Shown in pieces: positions 1 through 5,167 of a stretch of 8,207 nt of DNA. The notes under the pieces are model-generated. The model was not told the DNA's origin. It worked only from the letters and a program-made list of their open reading frames with translations, and searched no databases. Position numbers and translations under genes: made by a program. How positions within the stretch are numbered: position 1 is the first letter of the stretch; every line of letters begins with the position of its first letter. Origin of the DNA: Chloracidobacterium sp. UBA7659 (GTDB lineage Bacteria > Acidobacteriota > Blastocatellia > Pyrinomonadales > Pyrinomonadaceae); contig DLHV01000265.1 of assembly GCA_002483395.1 (NCBI GenBank), positions 35,440 through 43,646 on the forward strand. The letters run 5' to 3'.

Positions 1-405
1 GCGTATCATGCGCTGATCTCGTACAGTTTCCCCGGCAATGTCCGCCAATTGCAGAACGCAATGGAGCGGGCCGCTGTCTTTTCGGGAGCAAGTCCGGTGG
101 TAAAGCTTGAACACCTTCCGGAGGAGATCCGAAATCAAAGAAATCTGTTTCAGATCCAACCCGGAGATAATTTGATTCCGGCGTCGATTCCGGATGAAGG
201 GATAGATTTTTCGGATGTCGTTTCGCAGGTGGAGCGGAAATTGTTGCTGCAGACCCTGGATAAAACAGGCGGAAACAAAATGCAGGCCGCAAAACTTCTG
301 AATATGAAACGAACTACACTGGTCGAAAAGTTAAAACGCCTGCAAATCGAAACCGACGCCGACGAGCCCGCGCCGACACTCGCCTGTCAGAGCCTGGAGC
401 GGTAG
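1..405 (+). CDS. Sigma-54-dependent transcriptional activator, C-terminal part (5' end outside window)
   Basis: The frame is open from base 1 to the TAG at 403-405, giving the last 134 residues of a protein that starts upstream. It opens with the conserved end of the sigma-54 activator AAA+ domain (FPGNVRQLQNAMERAAVF, from about base 28), the region that follows the sensor II arginine segment. After a linker rich in charged residues comes a Fis-type helix-turn-helix at about 230-350: VERKLLLQTLDKTGGNKMQA, then a second helix with AAKLLNMKRTTLVEKLKRL. Family knowledge: such proteins bind enhancer-like DNA and use ATP hydrolysis to open sigma-54 promoters. The receiver or other sensor domain is not in the window, so the signal is unknown. 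Flagellar genes lie about 5 kb away, and flagellar regulators of the FlrC/FleQ class share this architecture, but so do many others, so no symbol is given. The family is very likely; the target genes are unknown. Confidence 0.92.
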   Translation, partial: AYHALISYSFPGNVRQLQNAMERAAVFSGASPVVKLEHLPEEIRNQRNLFQIQPGDNLIPASIPDEGIDFSDVVSQVERKLLLQTLDKTGGNKMQAAKLLNMKRTTLVEKLKRLQIETDADEPAPTLACQSLER

Positions 406-425
406 CGACCGGCCTCACAAAAGAT

Positions 426-499
426 TTAGCCACGAATTACACCGGTGATACGAATATGGAGACCTTCTTATTCGCACTATTCGGGTTATTCGTGGCTAA
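426..499. repeat. Hairpin-forming inverted repeat with TTAGCCACGAA ends
   Basis: The outer arms are perfect: TTAGCCACGAA at 426-436 and its complement TTCGTGGCTAA at 489-499. Pairing continues imperfectly inward through degenerate CGAAT units (CGAATA near 451-456 against TTATTCG near 468-475). The element lies between the stop of the plus-strand regulator (405) and the stop of the minus-strand gene (525), so it separates two converging genes and could act as a bidirectional terminator or mRNA 3' end. From memory, GCCACGAATTACACGAAT-type repeats are widespread non-coding dispersed repeats in several phyla; this could not be searched here. Confidence 0.7.
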
Positions 500-524
500 C
501 TTTCGCCTCCCTACTCTTGATGCC

Positions 525-1229
525 TTACGGATTTGCGGTCACATAGGTCGGGTCGGAGGGAAGTCCGACTTCCTCGTTTTTGTCGAGGAGCCATGCGCGG
601 ACGAGGACGCGTTCGGGCTGGCCGGGGACGGTTGGCGAGACGACGACCTGGGCCGGATTATTGGTTGCGAACGTGCTGTCCGTCCAGGTGGCCTCTCCGC
701 TTTTCTGAACCTGCACCTTAAACGCCGTCATTCCCAACCGCGTGACATTTACGTTGAACTTGTAGCCAGCCATCGATTCCGAGGCTTTGATGACGGGCTT
801 AAGATCCTCGGGCGGTGTCGGCAGCGGCGTCGAACCGATGATCCCAAGCAGCGCGCCGATCTCCGGCGTGTAGTTCGGTGCGACGCGGATGCGTTTGACG
901 AGGTCGTCGAGCCGCTCGAAGATGCCGGTCGGCACATCGATCGAAGGCACGGCGGTCGGGTTTGTCGGATAATCCGGATTCGGCTCACCGATGTTTCCCT
1001 CGGTCAGGAAGATGCGAAATTGCCGTACCGCGTCCACGAACGAATCAATCGCGCCCGTGTTCGACGCAAGAAACTGAAACGATTCGTTATCGTTCGCGAC
1101 CTCCGTCACCGTCGCCGCTGTAAAGCCGAGCACCGCCACCCCAACCGTCGCAAACTGCGCATTGAAATTAGCCATCCACGCCGCCCGGTCTTGTAGGCTT
1201 TGAGGAAAATATTTTCTCGAAGGTATCAT
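525..1229 (-). CDS. Uncharacterised ~234-residue protein with Fn3-like C-terminus
   Basis: I cannot assign a function. The N-terminus (IPSRKYFPQSLQDRAAWMAN) begins a helical region of about 75 residues with many aromatic and acidic positions. Next comes a proline-rich stretch (about 82-105), a short helical segment containing IFERLDDLVKRI, a second proline-rich linker (about 136-146), and a beta-rich C-terminal ~85 residues. The ending LVRAWLLDKNEEVGLPSDP resembles the last strands of fibronectin type III-like domains. There is no signal peptide or membrane segment. Similar 'KYFPQ...W..NF' proteins occur, as I recall, in Acidobacteriota, Bacteroidota and Verrucomicrobiota without a known role. 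Start choice: GGGAG (complement of 1239-1243) lies 9 nt from the ATG at 1229 and only 3 nt from the ATG at 1235, so 1229 is preferred; using 1235 adds two residues. A long opposite-strand frame over the same bases has arginine- and histidine-heavy composition and is rejected. Confidence 0.8.
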   Translation of the reverse strand: MIPSRKYFPQSLQDRAAWMANFNAQFATVGVAVLGFTAATVTEVANDNESFQFLASNTGAIDSFVDAVRQFRIFLTEGNIGEPNPDYPTNPTAVPSIDVPTGIFERLDDLVKRIRVAPNYTPEIGALLGIIGSTPLPTPPEDLKPVIKASESMAGYKFNVNVTRLGMTAFKVQVQKSGEATWTDSTFATNNPAQVVVSPTVPGQPERVLVRAWLLDKNEEVGLPSDPTYVTANP

Positions 1230-1238
1230 GGTCATTTT

Positions 1239-1243
1239 CTCCC
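1239..1243 (-). promoter_or_regulatory. Ribosome binding site deciding the start of the 525-1229 gene
   Basis: The minus strand reads GGGAG here. Spacing is 9 nt to the ATG at 1229 and 3 nt to the ATG at 1235. The longer spacing is closer to the usual optimum and supports the shorter protein. Confidence 0.55.
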
Positions 1244-1259
1244 GATAAAATAGGTTAGC

Positions 1260-1318
1260 GTCCGCGAACCCGAATGCGATGGTCGGCAGCCGAACAAGTA
1301 CAGTTCGGGCCCGCGGAC
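1260..1318. repeat. Long imperfect inverted repeat, possible terminator or REP-like element
   Basis: GTCCGCGAACCCGAA (1260-1274) pairs with TTCGGGCCCGCGGAC (1304-1318) at 13 of 15 positions, the exception being the internal AA/CC pair. The 29-nt loop itself contains a small palindrome (TCGGCAGCCGA). On the minus strand the hairpin starts directly after a TGA at 1320-1322 and is followed by a weak T-rich run (CTATTTTAT), so it could be an intrinsic terminator for a minus-strand gene ending there. A dispersed REP-like element is the alternative. Confidence 0.6.
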
Positions 1319-1605
1319 ATCAATCTCGGAGCAAATTTTTGGCGGTGAATACGAGTGCGTCGAAGATGCTGTTCGGGTGCGAATCGACCGAAGCTTCGAA
1401 AAAGCTGCGGCTCTGCTGAATTAAACCACCGGCGAACGCAGGCCCCGTAGGAGCGGCTGCCGGGGTTCCGAATCCATTAGCCATTCCAAATATTCCGGCG
1501 AGTAATTCGCTGGAGCAGTCGTACATCGGTGCCACGAAATTCGGTATTGCCGCAGGGACAATCGTCGCAGGTGGAGCCGTTGGCGGAGCTTCGTCCCCTT
1601 CGGTT
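1319..1605. other. Stretch without a confident gene; 5' part of an Rhs pre-toxin region and a possible gene end
   Basis: On the plus strand, the frame used by the tip that follows is open from 1420 (after a TGA at 1417-1419). It encodes a Pro/Ala/Gly-rich segment and then a small-residue hydrophobic stretch (IGATKFGIAAGTIVAGGAVG, about 1528-1590), which is typical of the linker before Rhs toxins. No Rhs core precedes it, so the tip is detached from its carrier. On the minus strand, a frame ends at 1320 with a plausible C-terminus (FFEASVDSHPNSIFDALVF, then AKNLLRD) directly before the inverted repeat; it could be the tail of a truncated gene. The two readings meet at about 1420-1500 and I cannot place the boundary. 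Confidence 0.35.
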
Positions 1606-1851
1606 GTGCCTGGGACCCCACAACTGAGTCGGGGAGCACAGATGATTGCTGACCTCGTGGGAACGCCGCCGAATGCGAGTGGAACATTAAATAAATCGGG
1701 TGATTTGATCATTACTGGCGAGCGATTTAAGTTTAGAGTTGATTTAAAGAATCCGGGCAACGACGCCCCTCACATGCATCTAGAAGAAATGATTAATGGC
1801 AAATGGCGCGATGCCGTGCGCGACACACACCGCATTTATCCACAACAATGA
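1606..1851 (+). CDS. Orphan Rhs-type C-terminal tip (candidate toxin domain)
   Basis: The coordinates start at a GTG that has no good ribosome binding site. The open frame extends back to 1420 with pre-toxin-like sequence, and a better-supported start is the ATG at 1642 (69 residues), which has GGGGAG at 1631-1636 with a 5-nt spacer. The C-terminal ~45 residues look like a compact domain: a beta-like segment (ERFKFRVDLKN), then APHMHLEEMINGKWRDA and a final HRIYP. The HxHxE arrangement plus the later histidine could be catalytic or metal-binding, but I do not recognise a named toxin family. The TGA stop overlaps the ATG of the next gene (ATGA at 1848-1851), the kind of coupling seen between toxins and immunity genes. 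No Rhs core or secretion region is attached, so this fits a displaced tip left behind when a newer tip replaced it. It may be silent, or expressed from 1642. Confidence 0.5.
   Translation: MPGTPQLSRGAQMIADLVGTPPNASGTLNKSGDLIITGERFKFRVDLKNPGNDAPHMHLEEMINGKWRDAVRDTHRIYPQQ
1631..1636 (+). promoter_or_regulatory. Internal Shine-Dalgarno before ATG 1642
   Basis: GGGGAG lies 5 nt upstream of an in-frame ATG at 1642 inside the orphan tip. It is the only good ribosome binding site in this frame, so it could allow the tip to be made as a free 69-residue protein. Confidence 0.4.
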
Positions 1852-2054
1852 ACATGAATAAAAAGCAAAGAGCCAAGGTTAACGATAGAATATTCATAAT
1901 AGAACCTGATTTGCCAGAAGTCGGGGCGTACCTTCGAATCTATGAGAACGACAAGGACGTAGCTGACTATCTACAAAATTCTGTACAGGATTGTATAGAC
2001 TTTGCTCAAGAAGAGTTCGGCGTTCTCACGGATGCATGGAGCGAAATGGAGTAA
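1848..2054 (+). CDS. Small acidic protein, probable immunity protein for the preceding tip
   Basis: 68 residues from the ATG that overlaps the previous stop; a second ATG follows at 1854. No Shine-Dalgarno sequence is visible before either, so translation probably depends on coupling to the upstream tip. After a lysine-rich start, the protein has a beta-like part (DRIFIIEPDLPEVGAYLRIY) and then a helical, acidic C-terminus with DYLQNSVQDCIDFAQEEFGV. The pattern G-A-Y-L...Y/F-E...D-Y-L-Q...E-E-F-G-V resembles small proteins I recall as encoded just after polymorphic-toxin tips, but I cannot give a family name. Size, acidity and the ATGA junction all suit an immunity protein that binds and blocks the tip encoded before it. 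The region is visibly more AT-rich than the flagellar genes in this window, as is common for tip/immunity cassettes. Reality of the gene is likely; its role is inferred from position. Confidence 0.65.
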   Translation: MNMNKKQRAKVNDRIFIIEPDLPEVGAYLRIYENDKDVADYLQNSVQDCIDFAQEEFGVLTDAWSEME

Positions 2055-2290
2055 CTCAGGAAAAGCTAGCCTATGCAAAGCGTGGGGTCAGAGAATATAA
2101 ACGATGGGCCCGAGGAAAGAATGAGGATGGTGTCAGATTACGGGAAACGGGCAAGTGGAACTAACCGGGGGAGAAACTAAGGGTTACCCGAGTTACGCCG
2201 CTTATTCCTACAGGGGGATTGACGGAGTATATCATCGATCCAAACAATGTCAGGAATAAGATGGTCACGCCATTGCGATTACCCCGCTAA
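2036..2290 (+). pseudogene. Remnant of a second Rhs-type C-terminal tip, interrupted by a stop
   Basis: One frame runs from an ATG at 2036 (overlapping the end of the previous gene) to a TAA at 2162-2164, giving 42 residues with EYKRWARGKNEDGVRLRETG. It continues in the same frame from 2165 to a TAA at 2288-2290, with RVTPLIPTGGLTEYIIDPNN and a basic tail ending PLRLPR. The second half reads like the end of an Rhs-associated toxin, and an immunity-like gene starts 17 nt later, the expected order. A single in-frame stop splits the frame. No Rhs core precedes it and no good ribosome binding site is visible. Best reading: a decayed orphan tip. It could instead be chance open frame in non-coding DNA, so confidence is modest. 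Confidence 0.4.
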
Positions 2291-2307
2291 ACGGCTAAAG
2301 CAGTAAT

Positions 2308-2508
2308 ATGGAGAATCAAAAGGACAAAAAAAAGAAACTGAATTACGCTGGAATGACTGTGAATGAGAGGTTATATCTTTCAGGCCAACTTAAGGAATTT
2401 GATGCTGCAATAGATTGCAAGGATAAGGCTAAGTTGATCGAAATACTTCGAGATATTGAGGTTGATGAACCTTCCATTCAAAAAACGGTCGAACGGGTTC
2501 TGAAGTGA
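2308..2508 (+). CDS. Small helical protein, probable immunity protein for the second tip
   Basis: 66 residues. A lysine-rich start (from a run of eight A bases) leads into a helical body: NERLYLSGQLKEFDAAIDCK, then a segment with LIEILRDIEVDEPSIQKTVERVL. This pattern (NERL...G.L.EFD.A....D...L..IL..VE.DE.SI) matches small proteins I recall as encoded after Rhs tips in various bacteria. I do not know a confirmed biochemical role. The start at 2308 has no clear Shine-Dalgarno sequence; the methionine at codon 16 (2353) is an alternative and coincides with the start of the conserved part. The gene lies 17 nt after the broken tip frame and 11 bases before a displaced piece of Rhs core (2520). That position supports an immunity role that outlived its toxin, which would still protect against siblings carrying the active tip. 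Confidence 0.65.
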   Translation: MENQKDKKKKLNYAGMTVNERLYLSGQLKEFDAAIDCKDKAKLIEILRDIEVDEPSIQKTVERVLK

Positions 2509-2519
2509 ATATAGTCTAG

Positions 2520-2616
2520 GCACTTCGAACAACCGTTTGACCTCAAGCGGATATTCCTACGATTCGAGCGGAAACATGACCGCTGATCCTCAAAGCCGGA
2601 CCTTCGTTTACGATGC
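2520..2616 (+). repeat. Displaced copy of an Rhs core (YD-repeat) segment, copy 1
   Basis: 97 bp matching 2827-2923 at 93 of 97 positions. Frame 2 encodes NNRLTSSGYSYDSSGNMTAD and on to FVYDA, a YD-repeat. At 2616 the match ends and the reading continues out of frame with the main Rhs gene, so this copy is not joined to it in translation. It is best seen as a scar of recombination between Rhs core sequences. Confidence 0.85.
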
Positions 2617-4232
2617 AGGCGGTTCAGAACTACACATACGACAGTTTGAACCGGCTGGCCGCAGCGGACGAGAAGCCGGACGGGTGGGCCGACTGCACGA
2701 GCGATCCGACAAAATGCTGGACGCAGACTTTTACTTATGATCGCTACGGAAACAGGCGGTTCGATGAAGGAAATACGACAATGCCTGAGTCGTTCTCGAA
2801 TCCGGCAGTCACTAACCCGACGATAAGCACTTCGAACAACCGTCTGACCTCAAGCGGATATTCCTACGATTCAAGCGGAAACATGACCGCCGATCCTCAA
2901 AGCCGGACGTTCGTTTACGATGCGGAGAACAAACAGGTCGAAGTCATCGACGACAGCGTCACGGTCGGCGAATATTTCTACGATGGCGACGGAAAACGTG
3001 TAAAGAAGGTGGTCCCAGGCACCGGCGAGACAACAATCTTCGTCTATGACGCCGCAGGAAAGCAGATCGCCGAGTACTCAACGATTGTCGAAGGCTCGTC
3101 GACTGCCAAAGTCGCATACCTGACAAACGACCACCTCGGCAGCCCGCGCATAAACACCGACGCAATCGGCAACGTCACCGCCCGCCACGACTACCATCCC
3201 TTCGGTGAAGAAATCGCTACTAGCCAGCGAACTTCCGGCCTCGGCTACACTGACGACACGGTTAGGAAACAATTCACCGGCTACGAACGCGACGGGGAAA
3301 CGAATCTCGATTTTTCCCAAGCTCGGTATTATTCTTCTGGAACTGGACGATTTAGTAGGCCGGACACGTACAGTTCGAGGGTCGTAATGATCGGTGGGAT
3401 AAGTTTGCATCTTTTTTCAGCCCAGCCACAAAACTGGAACGTCTATTCATATTGTAGAGGCAATCCAATGAAATATATTGATCCGGACGGCGATCATCCA
3501 GTTCTTGCCGTTCTTGGAGCGGCTGCATCAGGCGCAGCAATCGGAGCAGGATTCGGTGCGGGTTTCGAAATTGCGAAGCAAAAATTGTGGGATGGAAATG
3601 AAGCCATCGACTGGGACAAAGTAGGCGGCTCTGCTATTCAAGGCGGCATCTTCGGAGCGGTAGCAGGAGTAACCGGGGGAGCTGGGTTAGCCCTACCGAT
3701 TGGTCGACAAGTTGGGTCTCTCCTCGTCGCAAATGTAGTCGGTGGAATGATAAACAGAGGGGTAAGCGGCGGAGACCCTTTAAATAGGTCTCAAATTGTT
3801 ATCGATGCCGCATCGGGTGCCGGAGGTGGGCTTATAGGTGGCCTCGCGCCTACTCGATACTCCAATTCGTTCATCTACCGGGACGCGAGATATGCAATAA
3901 TAAGGTCTGAGGCTACTGAGCAGTTCCTTATCTCCTCTCCTGTTCCGACGTTAGCTCAACCGCTCACGGGTGGCCCCACAGTTCAGAATGCGATCCAACA
4001 GCAGTTGTATTATGGTGGAGGCGAGCGGCTTTTCGAGAGCGGCTCGCGCTCGGCTGGTAAAATCGGAACTCAATTTGCATTGAGTTTTTTTCTCAACAAC
4101 ATCGAACAGACGGTGCATGCCCCGGTCGTGGAGGGAGGTCCTGCATCGAACAGTTCAGATGTTAAGATTATTGACTGTGGGGGCGGTCCCGGCGTTACTT
4201 GCAGAATCGTAAGGGTGGAGTATGTAAAGTAG
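2613..4232 (+). CDS. Rhs/YD-repeat protein, 5'-truncated: repeats, Rhs-associated core and variable tip
   Basis: 539 codons, against well over 1,000 residues in full Rhs proteins; the N-terminal delivery region is absent. YD-repeats occur at about residues 7-150 (YTYDSLNRL, FTYDRYGNR, YSYDSSGNM, YFYDGDGKR). The Rhs-associated core follows: DHLGSPR at 173-179, DYHPFGEEI at 193-201, GYERDGETNLDFSQARYY at 223-240, and NVYSYCRGNPMKYIDPDG at 276-293. In known Rhs proteins the repeats form a shell around the toxin, and the chain is cut at the end of the core. Residues 295-385 form a Gly/Ala-rich hydrophobic pre-toxin segment, typical before Rhs toxins. The last ~150 residues, ending with CGGGPGVTC and a basic tail, match no toxin I recognise. 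The first ATG (2613) has no ribosome binding site; the ATG at 2781 is preceded by AAGGA. The upstream frame is closed by a TGA at 2583-2585, so the gene is cut off from any N-terminal half. It may be silent, or a donor for recombination. Confidence 0.85.
   Translation: MQAVQNYTYDSLNRLAAADEKPDGWADCTSDPTKCWTQTFTYDRYGNRRFDEGNTTMPESFSNPAVTNPTISTSNNRLTSSGYSYDSSGNMTADPQSRTFVYDAENKQVEVIDDSVTVGEYFYDGDGKRVKKVVPGTGETTIFVYDAAGKQIAEYSTIVEGSSTAKVAYLTNDHLGSPRINTDAIGNVTARHDYHPFGEEIATSQRTSGLGYTDDTVRKQFTGYERDGETNLDFSQARYYSSGTGRFSRPDTYSSRVVMIGGISLHLFSAQPQNWNVYSYCRGNPMKYIDPDGDHPVLAVLGAAASGAAIGAGFGAGFEIAKQKLWDGNEAIDWDKVGGSAIQGGIFGAVAGVTGGAGLALPIGRQVGSLLVANVVGGMINRGVSGGDPLNRSQIVIDAASGAGGGLIGGLAPTRYSNSFIYRDARYAIIRSEATEQFLISSPVPTLAQPLTGGPTVQNAIQQQLYYGGGERLFESGSRSAGKIGTQFALSFFLNNIEQTVHAPVVEGGPASNSSDVKIIDCGGGPGVTCRIVRVEYVK
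2827..2923 (+). repeat. Rhs core segment, copy 2 of the 97-bp direct repeat
   Basis: This copy lies inside the Rhs frame (residues ~72-104) and is in frame with it. It differs from copy 1 at four positions: one change is a silent third-base change in Asp/Ser-type codons and none introduces a stop. The distance between copies is 307 bp, so recombination between them would remove or duplicate 307 bp, which is not a multiple of three. Confidence 0.85.
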
Positions 4233-4302
4233 ACGAATCCGCTATACGTGCTGCGTTAGCGGACACTCGGAAAAATAAAGAGGAAACGTACAAACTGATC
4301 GT

Positions 4303-4755
4303 ATGGAAAAAAAGAATTCAGAGGAATATCCCTTTCCGTTTGTAGCGAGAACATTCTGGTTTTTCAGATGGGGACTCTTGTTAACATGCAGTGCGATCTA
4401 CGCTTTTCTAATCGCCAATTATTCTAGGGTTTTAGCCTCGTTTGATGAAAGCAGCTGGTTCATTTACGCAGGCTTCTGGATAATTTTTCTTGTCTATGTT
4501 CCTTATAACCTGATAATCACCTTCTTTTCAAGAACTGTGTTCGATGAAACACATATCGAACGCACGACCAATTTATTGACAAAGAAACGTTGGCTGTATG
4601 AAGAAATTGAGAAGGTCGAGACCGGTAACACAGGACATATTAGGATTGGCTTTTCAGATGGACAGTCAATTAAAATCTGGAGCGGCGAGGCGAATTTGCC
4701 CTATGTTTTGTCGTTACTCCTAAATAAGTGTGGACCACGCTTAGCTGGCCAGTAG
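4303..4755 (+). CDS. Two-TM membrane protein with PH-like C-terminus, candidate immunity protein
   Basis: 150 residues, starting 70 nt after the Rhs stop. Two hydrophobic helices are clear: about 18-39 (FWFFRWGLLLTCSAIYAFLI) and about 52-75 (WFIYAGFWIIFLVYVPYNLI). The soluble C-terminal half begins FDETHIERTTN and includes WLYEEIEKVE and HIRIGFSDGQSIKIW. This strand pattern, with a W-x-x-I-x-x-V step and a final helix, resembles bacterial PH-like domains found on membrane proteins. Genes directly after an Rhs tip usually encode the matching immunity protein, and a membrane location would suit a toxin acting at or entering through the inner membrane; this is inference. No strong Shine-Dalgarno sequence is present; a GAGGAAA lies about 18 nt before the ATG, farther than usual. 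Two TAG codons stand in tandem at the end (4753-4758). It is AT-rich compared with the flagellar genes. Confidence 0.75.
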   Translation: MEKKNSEEYPFPFVARTFWFFRWGLLLTCSAIYAFLIANYSRVLASFDESSWFIYAGFWIIFLVYVPYNLIITFFSRTVFDETHIERTTNLLTKKRWLYEEIEKVETGNTGHIRIGFSDGQSIKIWSGEANLPYVLSLLLNKCGPRLAGQ

Positions 4756-5167
4756 TAGAAATTAGATTGGTTCCGTGAAATGTAAAGTGCCGCTTGCAAA
4801 TAGGCCACTTCACTAGAGTGTGAACCGCTCGCCGGGATACAGCCGCCGAACGTCGTTGTCATTACCAGTTCACGGGCTGGCCGTTGCGGGGTCATAGGTC
4901 ATCTATGAAGTAACCCTTTGATGTCAAGCGCACTTCCGTCTTGCACACGTTTTCTTGGTGTGTTTTTGAGGTGCTGACTGGTTACCTGACAATAAAACAA
5001 ACCCGCCTCCTTTTTAGTTAGAATATTCTTTCAAACTCACTTTCGCCTTTTTTTGGCGAATGCCATCATCTATTCGTGCAGGAAGATGCCCACATTCGAA
5101 GTTTCCTTCAAGCGATCAGGCCTGCGATATATTGCGATATTCGACGGTCGGTTAAAATCTTGGCTTG
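4756..5167. other. Intergenic stretch without a recognisable gene
   Basis: About 410 bases between the last Rhs-associated gene and the transposase remnant, with no convincing coding frame on either strand. It holds a weak hairpin soon after the upstream stop (AAGTGCC at 4785-4791 with GGCCACTT at 4803-4810), a palindrome AGAATATTCT at 5020-5029, a hairpin at 5042-5060, and two direct TGCGATAT copies 10 bp apart (5123 and 5133). Nothing here is a confident promoter or terminator. It may be the decayed edge of the inserted region. Confidence 0.6.
5042..5060. repeat. Short hairpin TTCGCC-T7-GGCGAA
   Basis: A perfect 6-bp stem, TTCGCC (5042-5047) and GGCGAA (5055-5060), encloses a loop of seven T bases. 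No T-run follows on the plus strand, so a terminator is unlikely in that direction. It lies about 110 bp upstream of a RAYT transposase remnant, so a REP-type palindrome is possible but unproven. Confidence 0.45.

Noticed and set aside
456..1196. Long plus-strand open frame opposite the 525-1229 gene
   Set aside because: Its translation is extremely rich in Arg, His and Asp with no domain-like pattern, and it lacks a ribosome binding site. The minus-strand frame has sensible composition and a good start. It also begins inside the 74-bp repeat.
1320..1760. Minus-strand open frame of 146 codons as a complete gene
   Set aside because: Its first half lies opposite the orphan tip, which has better motif support and an overlap with the next gene. 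Only the last ~35 codons look protein-like, so it is reported as a possible gene tail and not as a gene.
4238..4263. Inverted repeat TCCGCTA/TAGCGGA between the Rhs gene and the membrane protein gene
   Set aside because: A 7-bp stem with a 12-nt loop and no following T-run; too weak to call a terminator.
4701..4895. Minus-strand 64-codon frame after the membrane protein gene
   Set aside because: It overlaps the end of a clear gene on the other strand, has no recognisable motif and no ribosome binding site.
5132..5158. Possible promoter TTGCGA...TAAAAT before the transposase remnant
   Set aside because: The spacer is only 15 nt and both boxes are poor, so it was not listed as a feature.
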